Numbered from the stretch's first letter, positions 35,823-44,349 are shown. The stretch: DNA of 60,678 nt from Melioribacter sp. (GCA_003155655.1 PMDS01000012.1:1-60678); one strand, 5' to 3'. The notes: generated from the letters alone by a model not told the origin. Program-made: numbers and translations.

Positions 35823-36556
35823 TTATAGTAAAAAATTTAACTGAACGTTTTGATGAACTTTTGGTTCTTGAAAATGTTTCGATAGAAGTTCTCCGCGCTG
35901 AAAATCTTGTAGTTTTTGGAAAAAGCGGTTCGGGAAAAAGCGTTCTTCTTAAATGCATCATTGGTTTGATGAAACCGGATAAAGGAAGCATTTATATAAA
36001 CAACCAAAACGTTTTGGAGCTATCAGTTCATCAACTGAACCAGGTAAGAAAAGATATAGGTTTTCTTTTTCAGAGCGCCGCATTATATGATTCTATGACT
36101 GTAAGGGAAAATTTATCATTTCCGTTAAAGCGCCATTTCAATGAAATGGGCCCAAAGGAGATTGACGATAAGGTCAGGAACACGCTTGAGCTTGTTTCCC
36201 TTGAAGAGGCAATTGATAAAATGCCGTCTGAACTCTCCGGCGGAATGAAAAAGAGAATTGGTCTAGCGCGCTCTATAATTACTGATCCGGCACTTATGCT
36301 TTATGATGAACCAACGACAGGCTTGGATCCAATTACTTCAAAGGAAATCAGTGAGCTAATTCTAAATCTACAGAAAAAATTAAATATGACTTCAATTGTA
36401 GTAACACATGATTTAATATGTGCAGAGATTATAGCAGACCGGGCAATATTTTTACGTGATGCACATGTTGCCTATGAAGGTAAAATTGATGAATTGACAA
36501 AGTCAAAGGATCCTTTCCTGAAAAATTTTTTCAGTCATGGAATAATTAAAGTTTAG
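35804..36556 (+). CDS. mlaF: Mla-type lipid transport ATPase
   Basis: About 250 residues with Walker A GKSGSGKSVL, Q-loop FLFQSAALYDSMTV, signature LSGGMKKRIGLARS, Walker B LMLYDEPTTGLDP and H-loop VTHD. The wording LSGGMKKR and the position after mlaE identify it as MlaF. The ATG at 35804 is preferred to the GTG six bases earlier. It drives lipid transfer through MlaE. Confidence 0.9.
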   Translation: MADSRVVIVKNLTERFDELLVLENVSIEVLRAENLVVFGKSGSGKSVLLKCIIGLMKPDKGSIYINNQNVLELSVHQLNQVRKDIGFLFQSAALYDSMTVRENLSFPLKRHFNEMGPKEIDDKVRNTLELVSLEEAIDKMPSELSGGMKKRIGLARSIITDPALMLYDEPTTGLDPITSKEISELILNLQKKLNMTSIVVTHDLICAEIIADRAIFLRDAHVAYEGKIDELTKSKDPFLKNFFSHGIIKV

Positions 36557-36568
36557 CGGAGCGGAAAA

Positions 36569-37603
36569 ATGTTTAAACAGCTTGAAGGTGCACGTCTTGG
36601 AATTTTTATTTTCTTTGGAACCGTGTTATTAGTAATCTCTATATTTCTGTTGGGTAACAAAGAAAAGCTATTTACAAGTACAATTCAAATTAAGGCATAT
36701 TTTAACCAGGTTGAGGGATTGAAGCCTGGCGCACCTGTACGATTGAGCGGTTATGATATTGGAAGCGTCAGTTCGATTTCCTTTGCAAGCGACCAATCAG
36801 CAAGAGTAGAAGTTAAAATGAGAATTGACAATACACTTAAGCATTTTATACGCCTCAACAGTGAAGCCGCCATTGAGACAGAGGGCCTTGTAGGCAAAAA
36901 AATTGTTACAATTTCTGCGGGATCAGATCAGGCTCCTGAAATAACTGAAGACGGAACAATCCGTTCAAAAAACCCGGTTAATGTTTCTGCAATAATTGAG
37001 GAAACGGAAGGCTTGATGGGAAATATTAAAAATCTTTCAAAGGATTTCTCGGAAATATTTGCAAAGATTAATCAGGGGCAGGGCACACTTGGTAAATTGG
37101 TTAACAACGATGAACTTTATAGATCAACTGTTGCAATTACTCAATCAGCAGACAAAAGTATGACCTCGATTACTACAAGGTTGAACGAGATTTCCGACAT
37201 CATAGTAAATATGAGCGGGAACATGAAATCGATTATCGGCAATGTTGACAGCGCCACCGCGGACGTAAGGCATCTTTTAACTCATGTAGACCGGGGCGAA
37301 GGGGCCCTGGGCGCATTGATTGCTGATAAAAAAGTTGCTGATTCAGTTAAAACTATAATTAGAAATTTTGCAAAAACTTCGGATGATGTTAGAATTGCCG
37401 CTTCGGGACTTGCAGAAAACATGGAAGCTTTAAAACATAATTGGCTTTTCAAAGGATATTTTGAAGAACGCGGCTATTGGAACCATTCTGAGTATGAGAA
37501 AGCTATTGATCTTCAACTGACAGAATTAAAAAAGCAGCAGGAAATTATTGACCAGAAAACGAAGGAACTTAAGGAATTAGAATCACGTTTAGAAAAAAAA
37601 TAA
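36569..37603 (+). CDS. mlaD: MlaD-type MCE domain protein
   Basis: 344 residues: one N-terminal membrane helix (residues 10-28), an MCE domain (VEGLKPGAPVRLSGYDIGSV ... residues 40-120), a long helical region, and a charged coiled coil at the C-terminus. It binds lipids in the periplasm as part of the Mla transporter. It starts 12 bases after mlaF, with a GGAGCGG stretch upstream. The coiled-coil tail is longer than in E. coli MlaD, as is usual in this phylum. Confidence 0.85.
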   Translation: MFKQLEGARLGIFIFFGTVLLVISIFLLGNKEKLFTSTIQIKAYFNQVEGLKPGAPVRLSGYDIGSVSSISFASDQSARVEVKMRIDNTLKHFIRLNSEAAIETEGLVGKKIVTISAGSDQAPEITEDGTIRSKNPVNVSAIIEETEGLMGNIKNLSKDFSEIFAKINQGQGTLGKLVNNDELYRSTVAITQSADKSMTSITTRLNEISDIIVNMSGNMKSIIGNVDSATADVRHLLTHVDRGEGALGALIADKKVADSVKTIIRNFAKTSDDVRIAASGLAENMEALKHNWLFKGYFEERGYWNHSEYEKAIDLQLTELKKQQEIIDQKTKELKELESRLEKK

Positions 37604-37692
37604 TTGCGCTAAAATCACATTAATTGATTTACAATTTTGAGAACACTTCATAAAAAATTCCATAATTGTAATTAGAAATTCATTAATCATTC

Positions 37693-37803
37693 ATGCCTAA
37701 AGAATCAAATAGAAATCCATTAAATACTATCATTGTAAAAGGAGCCCGGCAGCATAACAGTAAAATTATTTCACATGAAATCGCAGATTATTGTGGTAGT
37801 TAG
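37693..37803 (+). pseudogene. uvrA: Truncated 5' copy of uvrA
   Basis: A 36-codon frame from ATG 37693 reads MPKESNRNPLNTIIVKGARQ and then HNSK before leaving similarity. It matches the start of the complete uvrA at 38435 (MPEKKNVHPIDKIIVKGARQ). The bases from TTGTAAAAGGAGCCCGGC through the next seven are identical. The fragment lies on the far side of an antitoxin-toxin pair from the complete gene, as is also seen with rnhB. The frame after the break ends at TAG 37801-37803. Confidence 0.85.
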
Positions 37804-37865
37804 CCTCAAAACTTTACATTTTCAGATTAATATCATAAATTATAAAGGAAGTAAAGGATATAATT

Positions 37866-38048
37866 ATGGATATAAAGACTATAAAAGTAAAAAAACCGTC
37901 AGTTATTCTGAACGAGGATAAATATGAAGAACTAAAAGAGACTTTGGAAATTCTCTCCAATTCGGATCTTGTCCGGTCTATTTCTAAGGCACTCGCAGAG
38001 CCAAAAGAAAAAAGAAAATCTCATGAAGAAGTTTTCAGTAAAAAGTAA
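37866..38048 (+). CDS. Phd/YefM-like antitoxin
   Basis: 60 residues. VILNEDKYEELKETLEILSN and the following helix are the C-terminal half of the Phd/YefM antitoxins; the DNA-binding N-terminal half is shortened to about 15 residues. AAGGATATAATT precedes the ATG. A RelE-type toxin follows after 100 bases, an unusually wide gap for a pair. The two genes lie between the truncated and complete copies of uvrA. Confidence 0.7.
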   Translation: MDIKTIKVKKPSVILNEDKYEELKETLEILSNSDLVRSISKALAEPKEKRKSHEEVFSKK

Positions 38049-38148
38049 GTCCCTTTTTCAACTATCAATTATAATGTACTATAACGACCTCGAAAAAACA
38101 ATAGTTAGATTGGAAGTAAAAAATTATTTTTGCTAAAAAGCAGAATAT

Positions 38149-38400
38149 ATGTGGAAACTGGAATATTCAAGTGAAGCAGAAAAATTTATACTGCTTCTTG
38201 ATAAACGGGACAATACTCGAATCAAAAACGCTGTCGAATCACTTGTAGACAATCCTGATCTCGGAAAGCAATTGGTTGGTCCTTTAAAAGGGCTAAGATC
38301 CTTGAGGGTTGGGAAATACCGTGTGATTTATAAAAAGGAAAAAGAAAAATTTATCATATTCGTTGTGGCTATAGGACTAAGAAAGAACATTTATAAATAA
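38149..38400 (+). CDS. RelE/ParE-family toxin
   Basis: 83 residues. FSSEAEKFILL-like opening (EYSSEAEKFILLLDKRD), the central GPLKGLRSLRVGKYRVIYK and the final beta strand match the RelE superfamily, which cleaves mRNA in the ribosome or inhibits gyrase. LRVGKYRVIY with its two arginines fits the RelE side. It ends 34 bases before uvrA. Confidence 0.82.
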   Translation: MWKLEYSSEAEKFILLLDKRDNTRIKNAVESLVDNPDLGKQLVGPLKGLRSLRVGKYRVIYKKEKEKFIIFVVAIGLRKNIYK

Positions 38401-38434
38401 AAGATAAAACCTATCATTAAATATCCTCTATCGA

Positions 38435-41212
38435 ATGCCTGAAAAAAAGAATGTACATCCTATTGATAAGATAATTGTAAAAGGAGCCCGGCAGCATAAT
38501 TTAAAGAATGTCTCGCTGGAAATTCCGCGCAACAAGTTAGTTGTATTCACCGGTGTAAGCGGCAGCGGAAAATCCTCTCTTGTATTTGATACTATTTATG
38601 CAGAAGGTCAGCGCCGCTATGTTGAAAGCCTTTCCTCCTACGCCCGGCAATTTCTTGAAAGGATGAACAAGCCCGACGTTGATTTTATATTTGGAATTTC
38701 TCCTGCAGTTGCAATAGAACAAAAAACAGGGGCTAGAAATCCCCGGTCTACAGTCGGGACCAGCACAGAAATTTATGACTACCTGCGTTTACTGTACGCC
38801 CGCATCGGCAAGACTATATGTTTCAGCTGCGGAAACGTTGTTAAAAAAGATTCTGTTGCTACAGTTTCCGGGTGGATTGAAAATCAAAACGAGGAAAACA
38901 AATTTTATCTTGGCTTTCCCATTCATTCCCATGAGGGAAGAACAATAAAAGAAGAATTTGACCTCCTCAGAAAGAAAGGATTCTTCAGGATTTTTATAAA
39001 AGATAAATTAATTGATTTGAATGAAACCAAGGCCCTGCCAAAATCAAAAAACAACATATTTGTTGTTCTAGACCGTTTTAAAATCAAAAAAGGAAAGGTC
39101 CGTGAGACATTGGCTGAATCAATTGAGGGTGCATTTAAAGAAGGGGAAGGCCGCGCAACTGTTATTAATGCCGATACTAATGAACTGAAGCAGTTTGCAA
39201 AATTTTACGAATGCTGCGGAATACGTTATGAAGAACCTGAACCAAGATTTTTTTCTTTTAACAATCCGTTTGGCGCGTGCCCCGTTTGCCAGGGATTCGG
39301 TAAAACGATGGGATATGAAATGGAGTTGGTTATTCCTAATCCAAATTTAAGTTTGACCGAAGGAGCAATTGCCCCGTGGAGAACAGTTAAAAACAGCAAG
39401 TACCTGCGTGATTTAATCAGGAACAACGAAAACAGGATTCCGCTTAACATCCCATTCAAAGAATTATCTGAAGAACAAGTTACTTTACTGAAAGAAGGGT
39501 TTAAGGGTTTTGCAGGCATTAACGGATTCTTCAAGCATCTTGAAGAAAGGACTTACAAGATTGGAATCAGGATAATGTTGAGCAGGTATCGCGGGTATAC
39601 AACCTGTGCGGCTTGCAGAGGTTCGCGCTTGCGCCGCGAAGCGTTACAGGTAAAGTTAGATGATAGATCAATTCATGAAGTTGTTTTAATGCCGATTGAA
39701 CGCGCGCTTATATTCTTCAAACTGCTGAAGCTTACAGAATATGAAAAGGCTGTTGCACAGAGGATTTATGATGAAATTGTAAAACGCCTGCTTTTCCTTA
39801 ATGACGTTGGACTCGGCTATCTTACACTTGACCGCTTGAGCAGCACACTTTCCGGCGGTGAAACTCAAAGAATTAATCTTGCGACTTCTCTAGGCTCTGC
39901 ATTAATGGGCACTCTTTATGTTCTTGATGAGCCTTCAATCGGTCTGCATCCAAAAGATAATTCCCGCCTGATAAAAATATTAAAGTCATTACGCGATCTT
40001 GGCAATACAGTTTTGGTAGTTGAACATGATTCGGATATGATGAGGGAATCCGATTTGATTTTTGATATGGGTCCCCGTGCAGGAATTCATGGGGGAGAGA
40101 TTATTGCAAGCGGAACAATTCAGGAAATAATTGCTAATGAGAATTCCCTCACGGGAAAATATCTATCCGGTAAGCTGAAAATTCCGGTTCCGCAAAACAG
40201 AAACACAAAAGAAACCGAAATAATAAAAATAATTGGCGCAAGGGAAAACAATCTTAGGAATGTTGATGTTGAATTCCCACTTAAAAAATTTGTTGTTGTT
40301 ACAGGTGTCAGCGGCTCAGGCAAATCAACACTTGTTCATGATATTCTTTACAGCGGGATTGTAAAAATAAACGGCGGCAACCCTCCGAAACTTGGCAAGT
40401 ATGATTCAATTGAAGGTTCGCGTTATATAGATGAGATTGAAATTGTTGATCAATCTCCTATTGGTAAATCCCCACGGTCTAATCCAATAAGCTATGTAAA
40501 AGGTTATGAACTAATACGTGAACTTTTTGCCGCCACACCCCAGGCGCGCGCACGGGGATTTAAGCCGGGATATTTTTCATTTAACGTTCCGGGCGGACGA
40601 TGTGAAACCTGCCAGGGTGAAGGTGTAATTACGATTGAGATGCAGTTTCTTGCAGATCTTCATCTTGAATGTGATGACTGTAAAGGAACACGTTTCAAAA
40701 AAGAGACAAGGGAAATTACCTACCGCGGAAAAAATATTGTTGAAGTATTAGACATGACGGTAGATGAGGCAATAGAATTTTTGACAAATAATAATAAAAT
40801 TGTTTCGATGCTCCAGGTACTTTCCGACGTCGGCCTGGGATATATTAAACTCGGGCAGCCATCAACAACTCTTTCCGGAGGCGAGGCCCAAAGAGTAAAA
40901 CTTGCGCTCCATCTATCCCAGCAGAAAAAAAACCAGCATACACTTTTTATTTTTGACGAACCTACAACCGGTTTGCACTTTGATGACATAGGCAAACTGC
41001 TGAAATGTTTCCAGATGCTGATTGAAAATAAAAACTCGGTTGTAATAATCGAGCATAACCTGGACATTATTAAATGTGCCGATTATGTAATTGATCTTGG
41101 TCCTGATGCGGGCGATAAAGGCGGAACTGTGGTTGCTGTTGGAACGCCGGAAGAAGTTGCCAAGAACGAAAAATCTTATACGGGAAAGTTTTTAAGAGAA
41201 TATCTGAAGTAA
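38435..41212 (+). CDS. uvrA: Excinuclease ABC subunit A
   Basis: 925 residues, the size usual for UvrA. Two ABC ATPase modules: GVSGSGKSSLVFDTI and GVSGSGKSTLVHDIL as Walker A, LSGGETQRINLA and LSGGEAQRVKLA as signatures, FDEPTTGLH as Walker B. Zinc-binding cysteine pairs are seen in CFSCG, CPVCQGFG with CAACRGSRL, and CETCQGEG with CDDCKGTRF. It recognises DNA damage with UvrB. The first 25 codons are duplicated upstream on the other side of a toxin-antitoxin pair. Confidence 0.95.
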   Translation: MPEKKNVHPIDKIIVKGARQHNLKNVSLEIPRNKLVVFTGVSGSGKSSLVFDTIYAEGQRRYVESLSSYARQFLERMNKPDVDFIFGISPAVAIEQKTGARNPRSTVGTSTEIYDYLRLLYARIGKTICFSCGNVVKKDSVATVSGWIENQNEENKFYLGFPIHSHEGRTIKEEFDLLRKKGFFRIFIKDKLIDLNETKALPKSKNNIFVVLDRFKIKKGKVRETLAESIEGAFKEGEGRATVINADTNELKQFAKFYECCGIRYEEPEPRFFSFNNPFGACPVCQGFGKTMGYEMELVIPNPNLSLTEGAIAPWRTVKNSKYLRDLIRNNENRIPLNIPFKELSEEQVTLLKEGFKGFAGINGFFKHLEERTYKIGIRIMLSRYRGYTTCAACRGSRLRREALQVKLDDRSIHEVVLMPIERALIFFKLLKLTEYEKAVAQRIYDEIVKRLLFLNDVGLGYLTLDRLSSTLSGGETQRINLATSLGSALMGTLYVLDEPSIGLHPKDNSRLIKILKSLRDLGNTVLVVEHDSDMMRESDLIFDMGPRAGIHGGEIIASGTIQEIIANENSLTGKYLSGKLKIPVPQNRNTKETEIIKIIGARENNLRNVDVEFPLKKFVVVTGVSGSGKSTLVHDILYSGIVKINGGNPPKLGKYDSIEGSRYIDEIEIVDQSPIGKSPRSNPISYVKGYELIRELFAATPQARARGFKPGYFSFNVPGGRCETCQGEGVITIEMQFLADLHLECDDCKGTRFKKETREITYRGKNIVEVLDMTVDEAIEFLTNNNKIVSMLQVLSDVGLGYIKLGQPSTTLSGGEAQRVKLALHLSQQKKNQHTLFIFDEPTTGLHFDDIGKLLKCFQMLIENKNSVVIIEHNLDIIKCADYVIDLGPDAGDKGGTVVAVGTPEEVAKNEKSYTGKFLREYLK

Positions 41213-41392
41213 AGATTTTGTATTACTTCAGCAATTCGGTAACAGTTTTAGATCTCGTAAACATCAGGATTTTTTGCCAATCTTTTATTTTTTTTCAGAA
41301 CTGTTTTTGCAAAAAAATAGCAATTCTCCTTTTAATACTGGTCTTAAACTTTCCAACCATTCTCACCAATTTCCACCCAATTTTCACCGTAT

Positions 41393-41459
41393 TTTTATCC
41401 CAGTTATCACCATGTTTTTATCCCATTTTCACCCTGTTTTTATCCCGGTTTTTCGCCAT
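41393..41459. repeat. Degenerate 22-23 bp tandem repeat
   Basis: Three units of the form TTTTTATCCC followed by (A/G)(G/T)TT and TCACC or TCGCC lie head to tail, and weaker copies of the CACC part extend back to about 41360. The strand is pyrimidine-rich. No gene is supported in 41213-41617; an open frame through it is made of these repeats and has no family likeness. Confidence 0.55.
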
Positions 41460-41617
41460 TAGGCATCAATGGAATAGTCAGTATGTCAAAGAACTTTTTT
41501 CAGGACGAGACATTTTCCCGTTTTCTCCCTCTCCTTTTTTTAAGCCTGTCCCGTGCTTTTTTACGGGGGAGACGGTCGGGGTGAGGTCCTTTGCAAATAT
41601 GCAAAACTTCTTTCTAA

Positions 41618-41644
41618 AATAATTTTGAACTGTTCAAAATTATT
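41618..41644. terminator. Perfect A+T-rich palindrome
   Basis: AATAATTTTGAA (41618-41629) and TTCAAAATTATT (41633-41644) form a 12-bp stem with loop CTG. It is about 400 bases after uvrA and near the left edge of the accessory cluster. A terminator or a binding site are both possible. Confidence 0.45.
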
Positions 41645-41707
41645 TTCACAACTTTTTTTTGTAAGTCGGGTTATTAATTAAATATAACTCCTGTGCTACC
41701 GGAATAC

Positions 41708-41815
41708 TGAAGAATTGCAGACGATAAAATTCATAGTTTGCGAAACAAAATTGAACAATTGAGAAAAGGAAAAAACAACAGAACTCTGATATAATTATTT
41801 TTTATCAACGGCGTC
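41708..41815 (+). pseudogene. Fragment of a copy of the 59613-60098 gene
   Basis: This stretch matches 60019-60121, the 3' end of an unknown coiled-coil gene, for about 100 bases, including SLRNKIEQLRK and the following non-coding TTTTTATCAACGGC. The part before 41735 is out of frame and contains stops. It lies at the left edge of the cassette cluster and shows that the cluster and the region near the right end of the window share a module. Confidence 0.7.
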
Positions 41816-41831
41816 GCGGTTATACCGTTTT

Positions 41832-42122
41832 TTACTTAAATATTTTATAAACTTGAGTGTGTTTACCTAACATAACAAGATTTAAATATTTCTCATCAAT
41901 CTTAAATATAAGTAACCAATCGTTTTTGACATGAATTGATTCAAAATCCTTCATGTTTCCTTTTAGTGAACGTCTCTTATACATTGGGTCAATATTCTGT
42001 TGGTTTTGTAATAAGTTGATTATTGATTTTAATAATTCAAAATCGTTTTCTGAATAATCCCCGCTAATTTTATCGCGTTGAATATCTTTCTTAAAAGATT
42101 TATCAATTCTTATTTGCAGCAA
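41832..42122 (-). CDS. yafQ: YafQ-family toxin
   Basis: 96 residues. SFKKDIQRDKISG at the start, then YKRRSLKGNMKDFESIHVKND and WLLIFKIDEKYLNLVMLGKHT fit the YafQ branch of the RelE superfamily, with the histidines used in ribosome-dependent mRNA cleavage. It follows its antitoxin after two bases. The pair is the first of several toxin-antitoxin units in this cluster. Confidence 0.85.
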   Translation of the reverse strand: MLQIRIDKSFKKDIQRDKISGDYSENDFELLKSIINLLQNQQNIDPMYKRRSLKGNMKDFESIHVKNDWLLIFKIDEKYLNLVMLGKHTQVYKIFK

Positions 42123-42124
42123 AT

Positions 42125-42379
42125 TTAAATCCCTAAGTCTTTAAATAACTCATTTGCAGTATTATAAATTTTCGTGTTTTTATTTTTATTTAGATTGATA
42201 ATTCGCCCTTCCAGTTCTTCTGAGGGCAGACTTAAGTCAAATGGAATAGCCTTTTCCATTGCTACTTTAGCTAAAAAAATATTTACCGCATCTCCAAAAC
42301 TGAGTCCAAATTTTGAAAAAATATTTTTTGCTTCATTGTATAATGTTTTTTCAACTCTAACACTCGTTTGAATCTTCAT
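42125..42379 (-). CDS. dinJ: RelB/DinJ-family antitoxin
   Basis: 84 residues. QTSVRVEKTLYNEAKNIFSK with the ribbon-helix-helix DNA-binding fold, then GLSFGDAVNIFLAKVAMEKA and IPFDLSLPSEE are standard for RelB/DinJ. GAAGGCG lies upstream of the ATG. It should bind YafQ and repress its own promoter, located between 42380 and 42470. Confidence 0.87.
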   Translation of the reverse strand: MKIQTSVRVEKTLYNEAKNIFSKFGLSFGDAVNIFLAKVAMEKAIPFDLSLPSEELEGRIINLNKNKNTKIYNTANELFKDLGI

Positions 42380-42472
42380 ATTTCGCCTTCTATATTATTT
42401 ACAATAATACACCATATGGAGTATTAAGTCAAGCTTATTCTTTAGACGGATTATAATCTCTCATACTTCAAC

Positions 42473-42577
42473 CCATATAACAGCGTGGCTTTTACACCTC
42501 CGCCCATAATAGCAATGCAACTTTAACCACAAATGCCGCAATCTTTAAAGCGGCCGCTTTAAGTTTCGGGTTATAGG
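42473..42577 (-). repeat. attC-like palindromic repeat between TA cassettes
   Basis: Read on the minus strand the block starts CCTATAAC directly at the stop of the HEPN gene and ends GTTATATG, so the two ends are complementary in the manner of the R'' and R' cores of an integron attC site (RYYYAAC ... GTTRRRY). Length is about 105 bases and the inside is rich in imperfect palindromes (GCGGCCGC, GCCACGC). The part CCGCCCATAA, with CAATGC after it, recurs at 60140-60165. Confidence 0.5.
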
Positions 42578-42578
42578 G

Positions 42579-42965
42579 CTACTGTAATAATTCTTTAACG
42601 TTTTTTATTACTCTTTCAGCTAACAAAATTGAATTATTACAAATTACTTTATCCGGGTAAAACAAAGGTAGTGCGCTGCCGAGGGGATATTTGGTGGGCA
42701 AATAAATACTATCTAGAAAATCACATTCATCTTCTGTCAAATTGATGACAACATCATTATTTTCAAGTATAGTTTTTAATTCCATAATATTATGTGTCTT
42801 TATAAATGGAATTATTTTCTCAATAAACATGGACTTTAATGCTTTTTCAATCGCTTGTTGAATGTTATGCAAACATGGATTAAAAAGCTCACTTTCTAAA
42901 AGAATTTTTGCAGCCTCAAAATTCTCATCAGAATATATAAGCCATTTTTTAGTTTCCTCTTGCAT
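42579..42965 (-). CDS. HEPN-domain protein of a HEPN/MNT module
   Basis: 128 residues, all helical. KWLIYSDENFEAAKILLESE then PCLHNIQQAIEKALKSMFI are the usual first helices of HEPN partners of MNT nucleotidyltransferases. Its start overlaps the MNT stop by 17 bases. In studied pairs the HEPN protein is an RNase toxin that is silenced when the nucleotidyltransferase modifies it. The gene ends directly at the attC-like repeat. Confidence 0.82.
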   Translation of the reverse strand: MQEETKKWLIYSDENFEAAKILLESELFNPCLHNIQQAIEKALKSMFIEKIIPFIKTHNIMELKTILENNDVVINLTEDECDFLDSIYLPTKYPLGSALPLFYPDKVICNNSILLAERVIKNVKELLQ

Positions 42966-43248
42966 AAATTACTTCTCCGGTTTCAACTTCATTTTTAAAA
43001 AAGCTGTTTTCGGTTTTGTTCAAGACCGGAAAAATGTCAATTGCGATTTCCTTAGACACGTCGCGAACAAGTTTTCTATACTTTAACGCAAGTGTTAAGT
43101 AATTCTCCGAGCTATTTTGGACAATAGCAATATCTAAATCGTTTGGAAATTCACTTTTATTAAAAGAGCCGAAAATAATTATTTTTTCAATTTCATTTTG
43201 CCCTTTCAATAAGTCTACAATTTTGTTCTTCAATTGATTTTTATTCAT
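42949..43248 (-). CDS. MNT nucleotidyltransferase of a HEPN/MNT module
   Basis: 99 residues from the ATG at 43248 (an in-frame ATG six codons upstream is possible). IIIFGSFNKSEFPNDLDIAIV is the GSx10DxD motif of minimal nucleotidyltransferases, with a third acidic residue in AIDIFPV. It should add nucleotides to the HEPN partner and so act as antitoxin. Confidence 0.85.
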   Translation of the reverse strand: MNKNQLKNKIVDLLKGQNEIEKIIIFGSFNKSEFPNDLDIAIVQNSSENYLTLALKYRKLVRDVSKEIAIDIFPVLNKTENSFFKNEVETGEVIYARGN

Positions 43249-43381
43249 AATAATCTCTTTTTTCAATTCAATATAGAATTATTGATTTTTATTTGCCATA
43301 TTTTACCATGACTAAACCGCTGCCCATTGCTTGTCCCGCGTCCGTTTCCGTTAGCTAACGGATAACGGATTTGCGGGGGTT

Positions 43382-43800
43382 TGCGTTGCCAATGTTTTGT
43401 TTCACTGTTTATACTTGTCCGCAGTTTTCTGGCGGATTATTTACTCACCTTACGCATAATTTAATTTATTATAACTCCGCCGTTCACGGCGGAGGAAAAG
43501 AGCAACAAAAAAAGGGCTTTAGCCCAAGTGATGGCTATGCCAAGCCCAACTCTTTGTTCAATTGAAACAAAATTTCGTTATTAGTTTACATCTTCATAAT
43601 GAACTCGAAAATATGAAAGCATGCTTTGCTATGAAGTCTTAAAATCAATTGGTGTAAATACCGTTTTTACGTAACGTGAGTTATTTAGTTACATCTTACT
43701 TTCATAAAACACTACCAAGCTTAATTGCAAATATTACGGCCGGTGGAATTTATCCTGCAGTTCTGTTGCGGAAGCAGCCGGTTTTGAGTTGCTGGTTAGG
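43382..43800. repeat. attC-like spacer interrupted by a short mobile element
   Basis: The parts 43382-43443 and 43688-43800 match the uninterrupted spacer at 46180-46300: the block TGCCAATGTTTTGTTTCACT with CTGGCGGATTATTTA on the left, and GTTACATCTTACTTTCATAA, ...GCAAATATTACG on the right. It ends GTTAGGGCACA (43795-43805), which is perfectly inverted at 44355-44365 after the next cassette. The middle is the element described at 43444-43680. No gene is supported in 43267-43866. Confidence 0.55.
43444..43680. mobile_element. 237-bp MITE-like element with hairpin (copy B)
   Basis: Ends are inverted repeats: CTCACCTTACGCATAA on the left and, read inverted, CTCACGTTACGTAAAA on the right. It is flanked by a 7-bp direct repeat TTATTTA (43437-43443 and 43681-43687), and the same spacer without insertion exists at about 46240, where TTATTTA occurs once. 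Inside is the hairpin CTCCGCCG-TTCA-CGGCGGAG (43475-43494) and a second palindromic block with GGGCTTTAGCCC. It codes for nothing, so it must have been moved by an enzyme encoded elsewhere. Confidence 0.8.
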
Positions 43801-43866
43801 GCACAATTAATTGAACAAATTTGAATTTTTCATTATATATTAATTGTAAAATAATTGGAATATCAT

Positions 43867-44082
43867 ATGTCTACAAGTATTGCATACATGACTAAAAAAG
43901 AATTCACACAATTACTTTCAAATATTGTCGAACAAAAAATTACCGAGTTATTTGGCGATTTAGATGACAACCTTAAAATGAAGGAAAATGTCAAAAAAAG
44001 ACTCATTCGCCAGAAGAATGCAGTAGCCAAGGGTGAACGGGGTGAAGATTTCACCGTTGTTCGAAAGAGACTTGGACTATAA
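43867..44082 (+). CDS. Antitoxin-like partner of a RelE toxin
   Basis: 71 residues from the ATG at 43867. Helical N-terminus (TKKEFTQLLSNIVEQKITEL) and a charged tail RGEDFTVVRKRLGL. It is not a member of a family I can name, but the position 3 bases before a RelE toxin and the tail resembling other antitoxin ends support the role. With the toxin it forms a cassette whose ends GTTAGGGCACA and TGTGCCCTAAC are perfect inverted copies. Confidence 0.65.
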   Translation: MSTSIAYMTKKEFTQLLSNIVEQKITELFGDLDDNLKMKENVKKRLIRQKNAVAKGERGEDFTVVRKRLGL

Positions 44083-44085
44083 ACT

Positions 44086-44349
44086 TTGTTTCCGATACGC
44101 ATTTTAAAATCCGCTAGTAAAGAACTTGCTAAGATCGATTATTCTATCGCTTCCCGTATAATTGATAGAATTCAATGGCTTTCTAAAAATCTCGATTCTA
44201 TCAAGCTATTTCCACTAAAGGGTGAGCTCAGTGGCTTATATAAGATCCGGGAAGGATCATATCGAATTATTTTCGAGATTTTAAGAAACGAACACATCAT
44301 CATTATCCATTATATTGGCCATCGCCGTAACATTTATAAACAACGATAA
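44086..44349 (+). CDS. RelE-family toxin
   Basis: 87 residues. ILKSASKELAKIDYSIASRI, FPLKGELSGLYKIREGSYRI and a final HYIGHRRNIYKQR are standard for RelE mRNA interferases, with the terminal His-Arg-Arg and Tyr in place. The first codon is TTG three bases after the antitoxin stop; no ATG is near. It ends 5 bases before the cassette's boundary repeat. Confidence 0.85.
   Translation: MFPIRILKSASKELAKIDYSIASRIIDRIQWLSKNLDSIKLFPLKGELSGLYKIREGSYRIIFEILRNEHIIIIHYIGHRRNIYKQR

Noticed and set aside
41218-41622. A 134-codon frame after uvrA
   Set aside because: It runs through pyrimidine-rich tandem repeats, has no ribosome binding site, and its protein is low in complexity.
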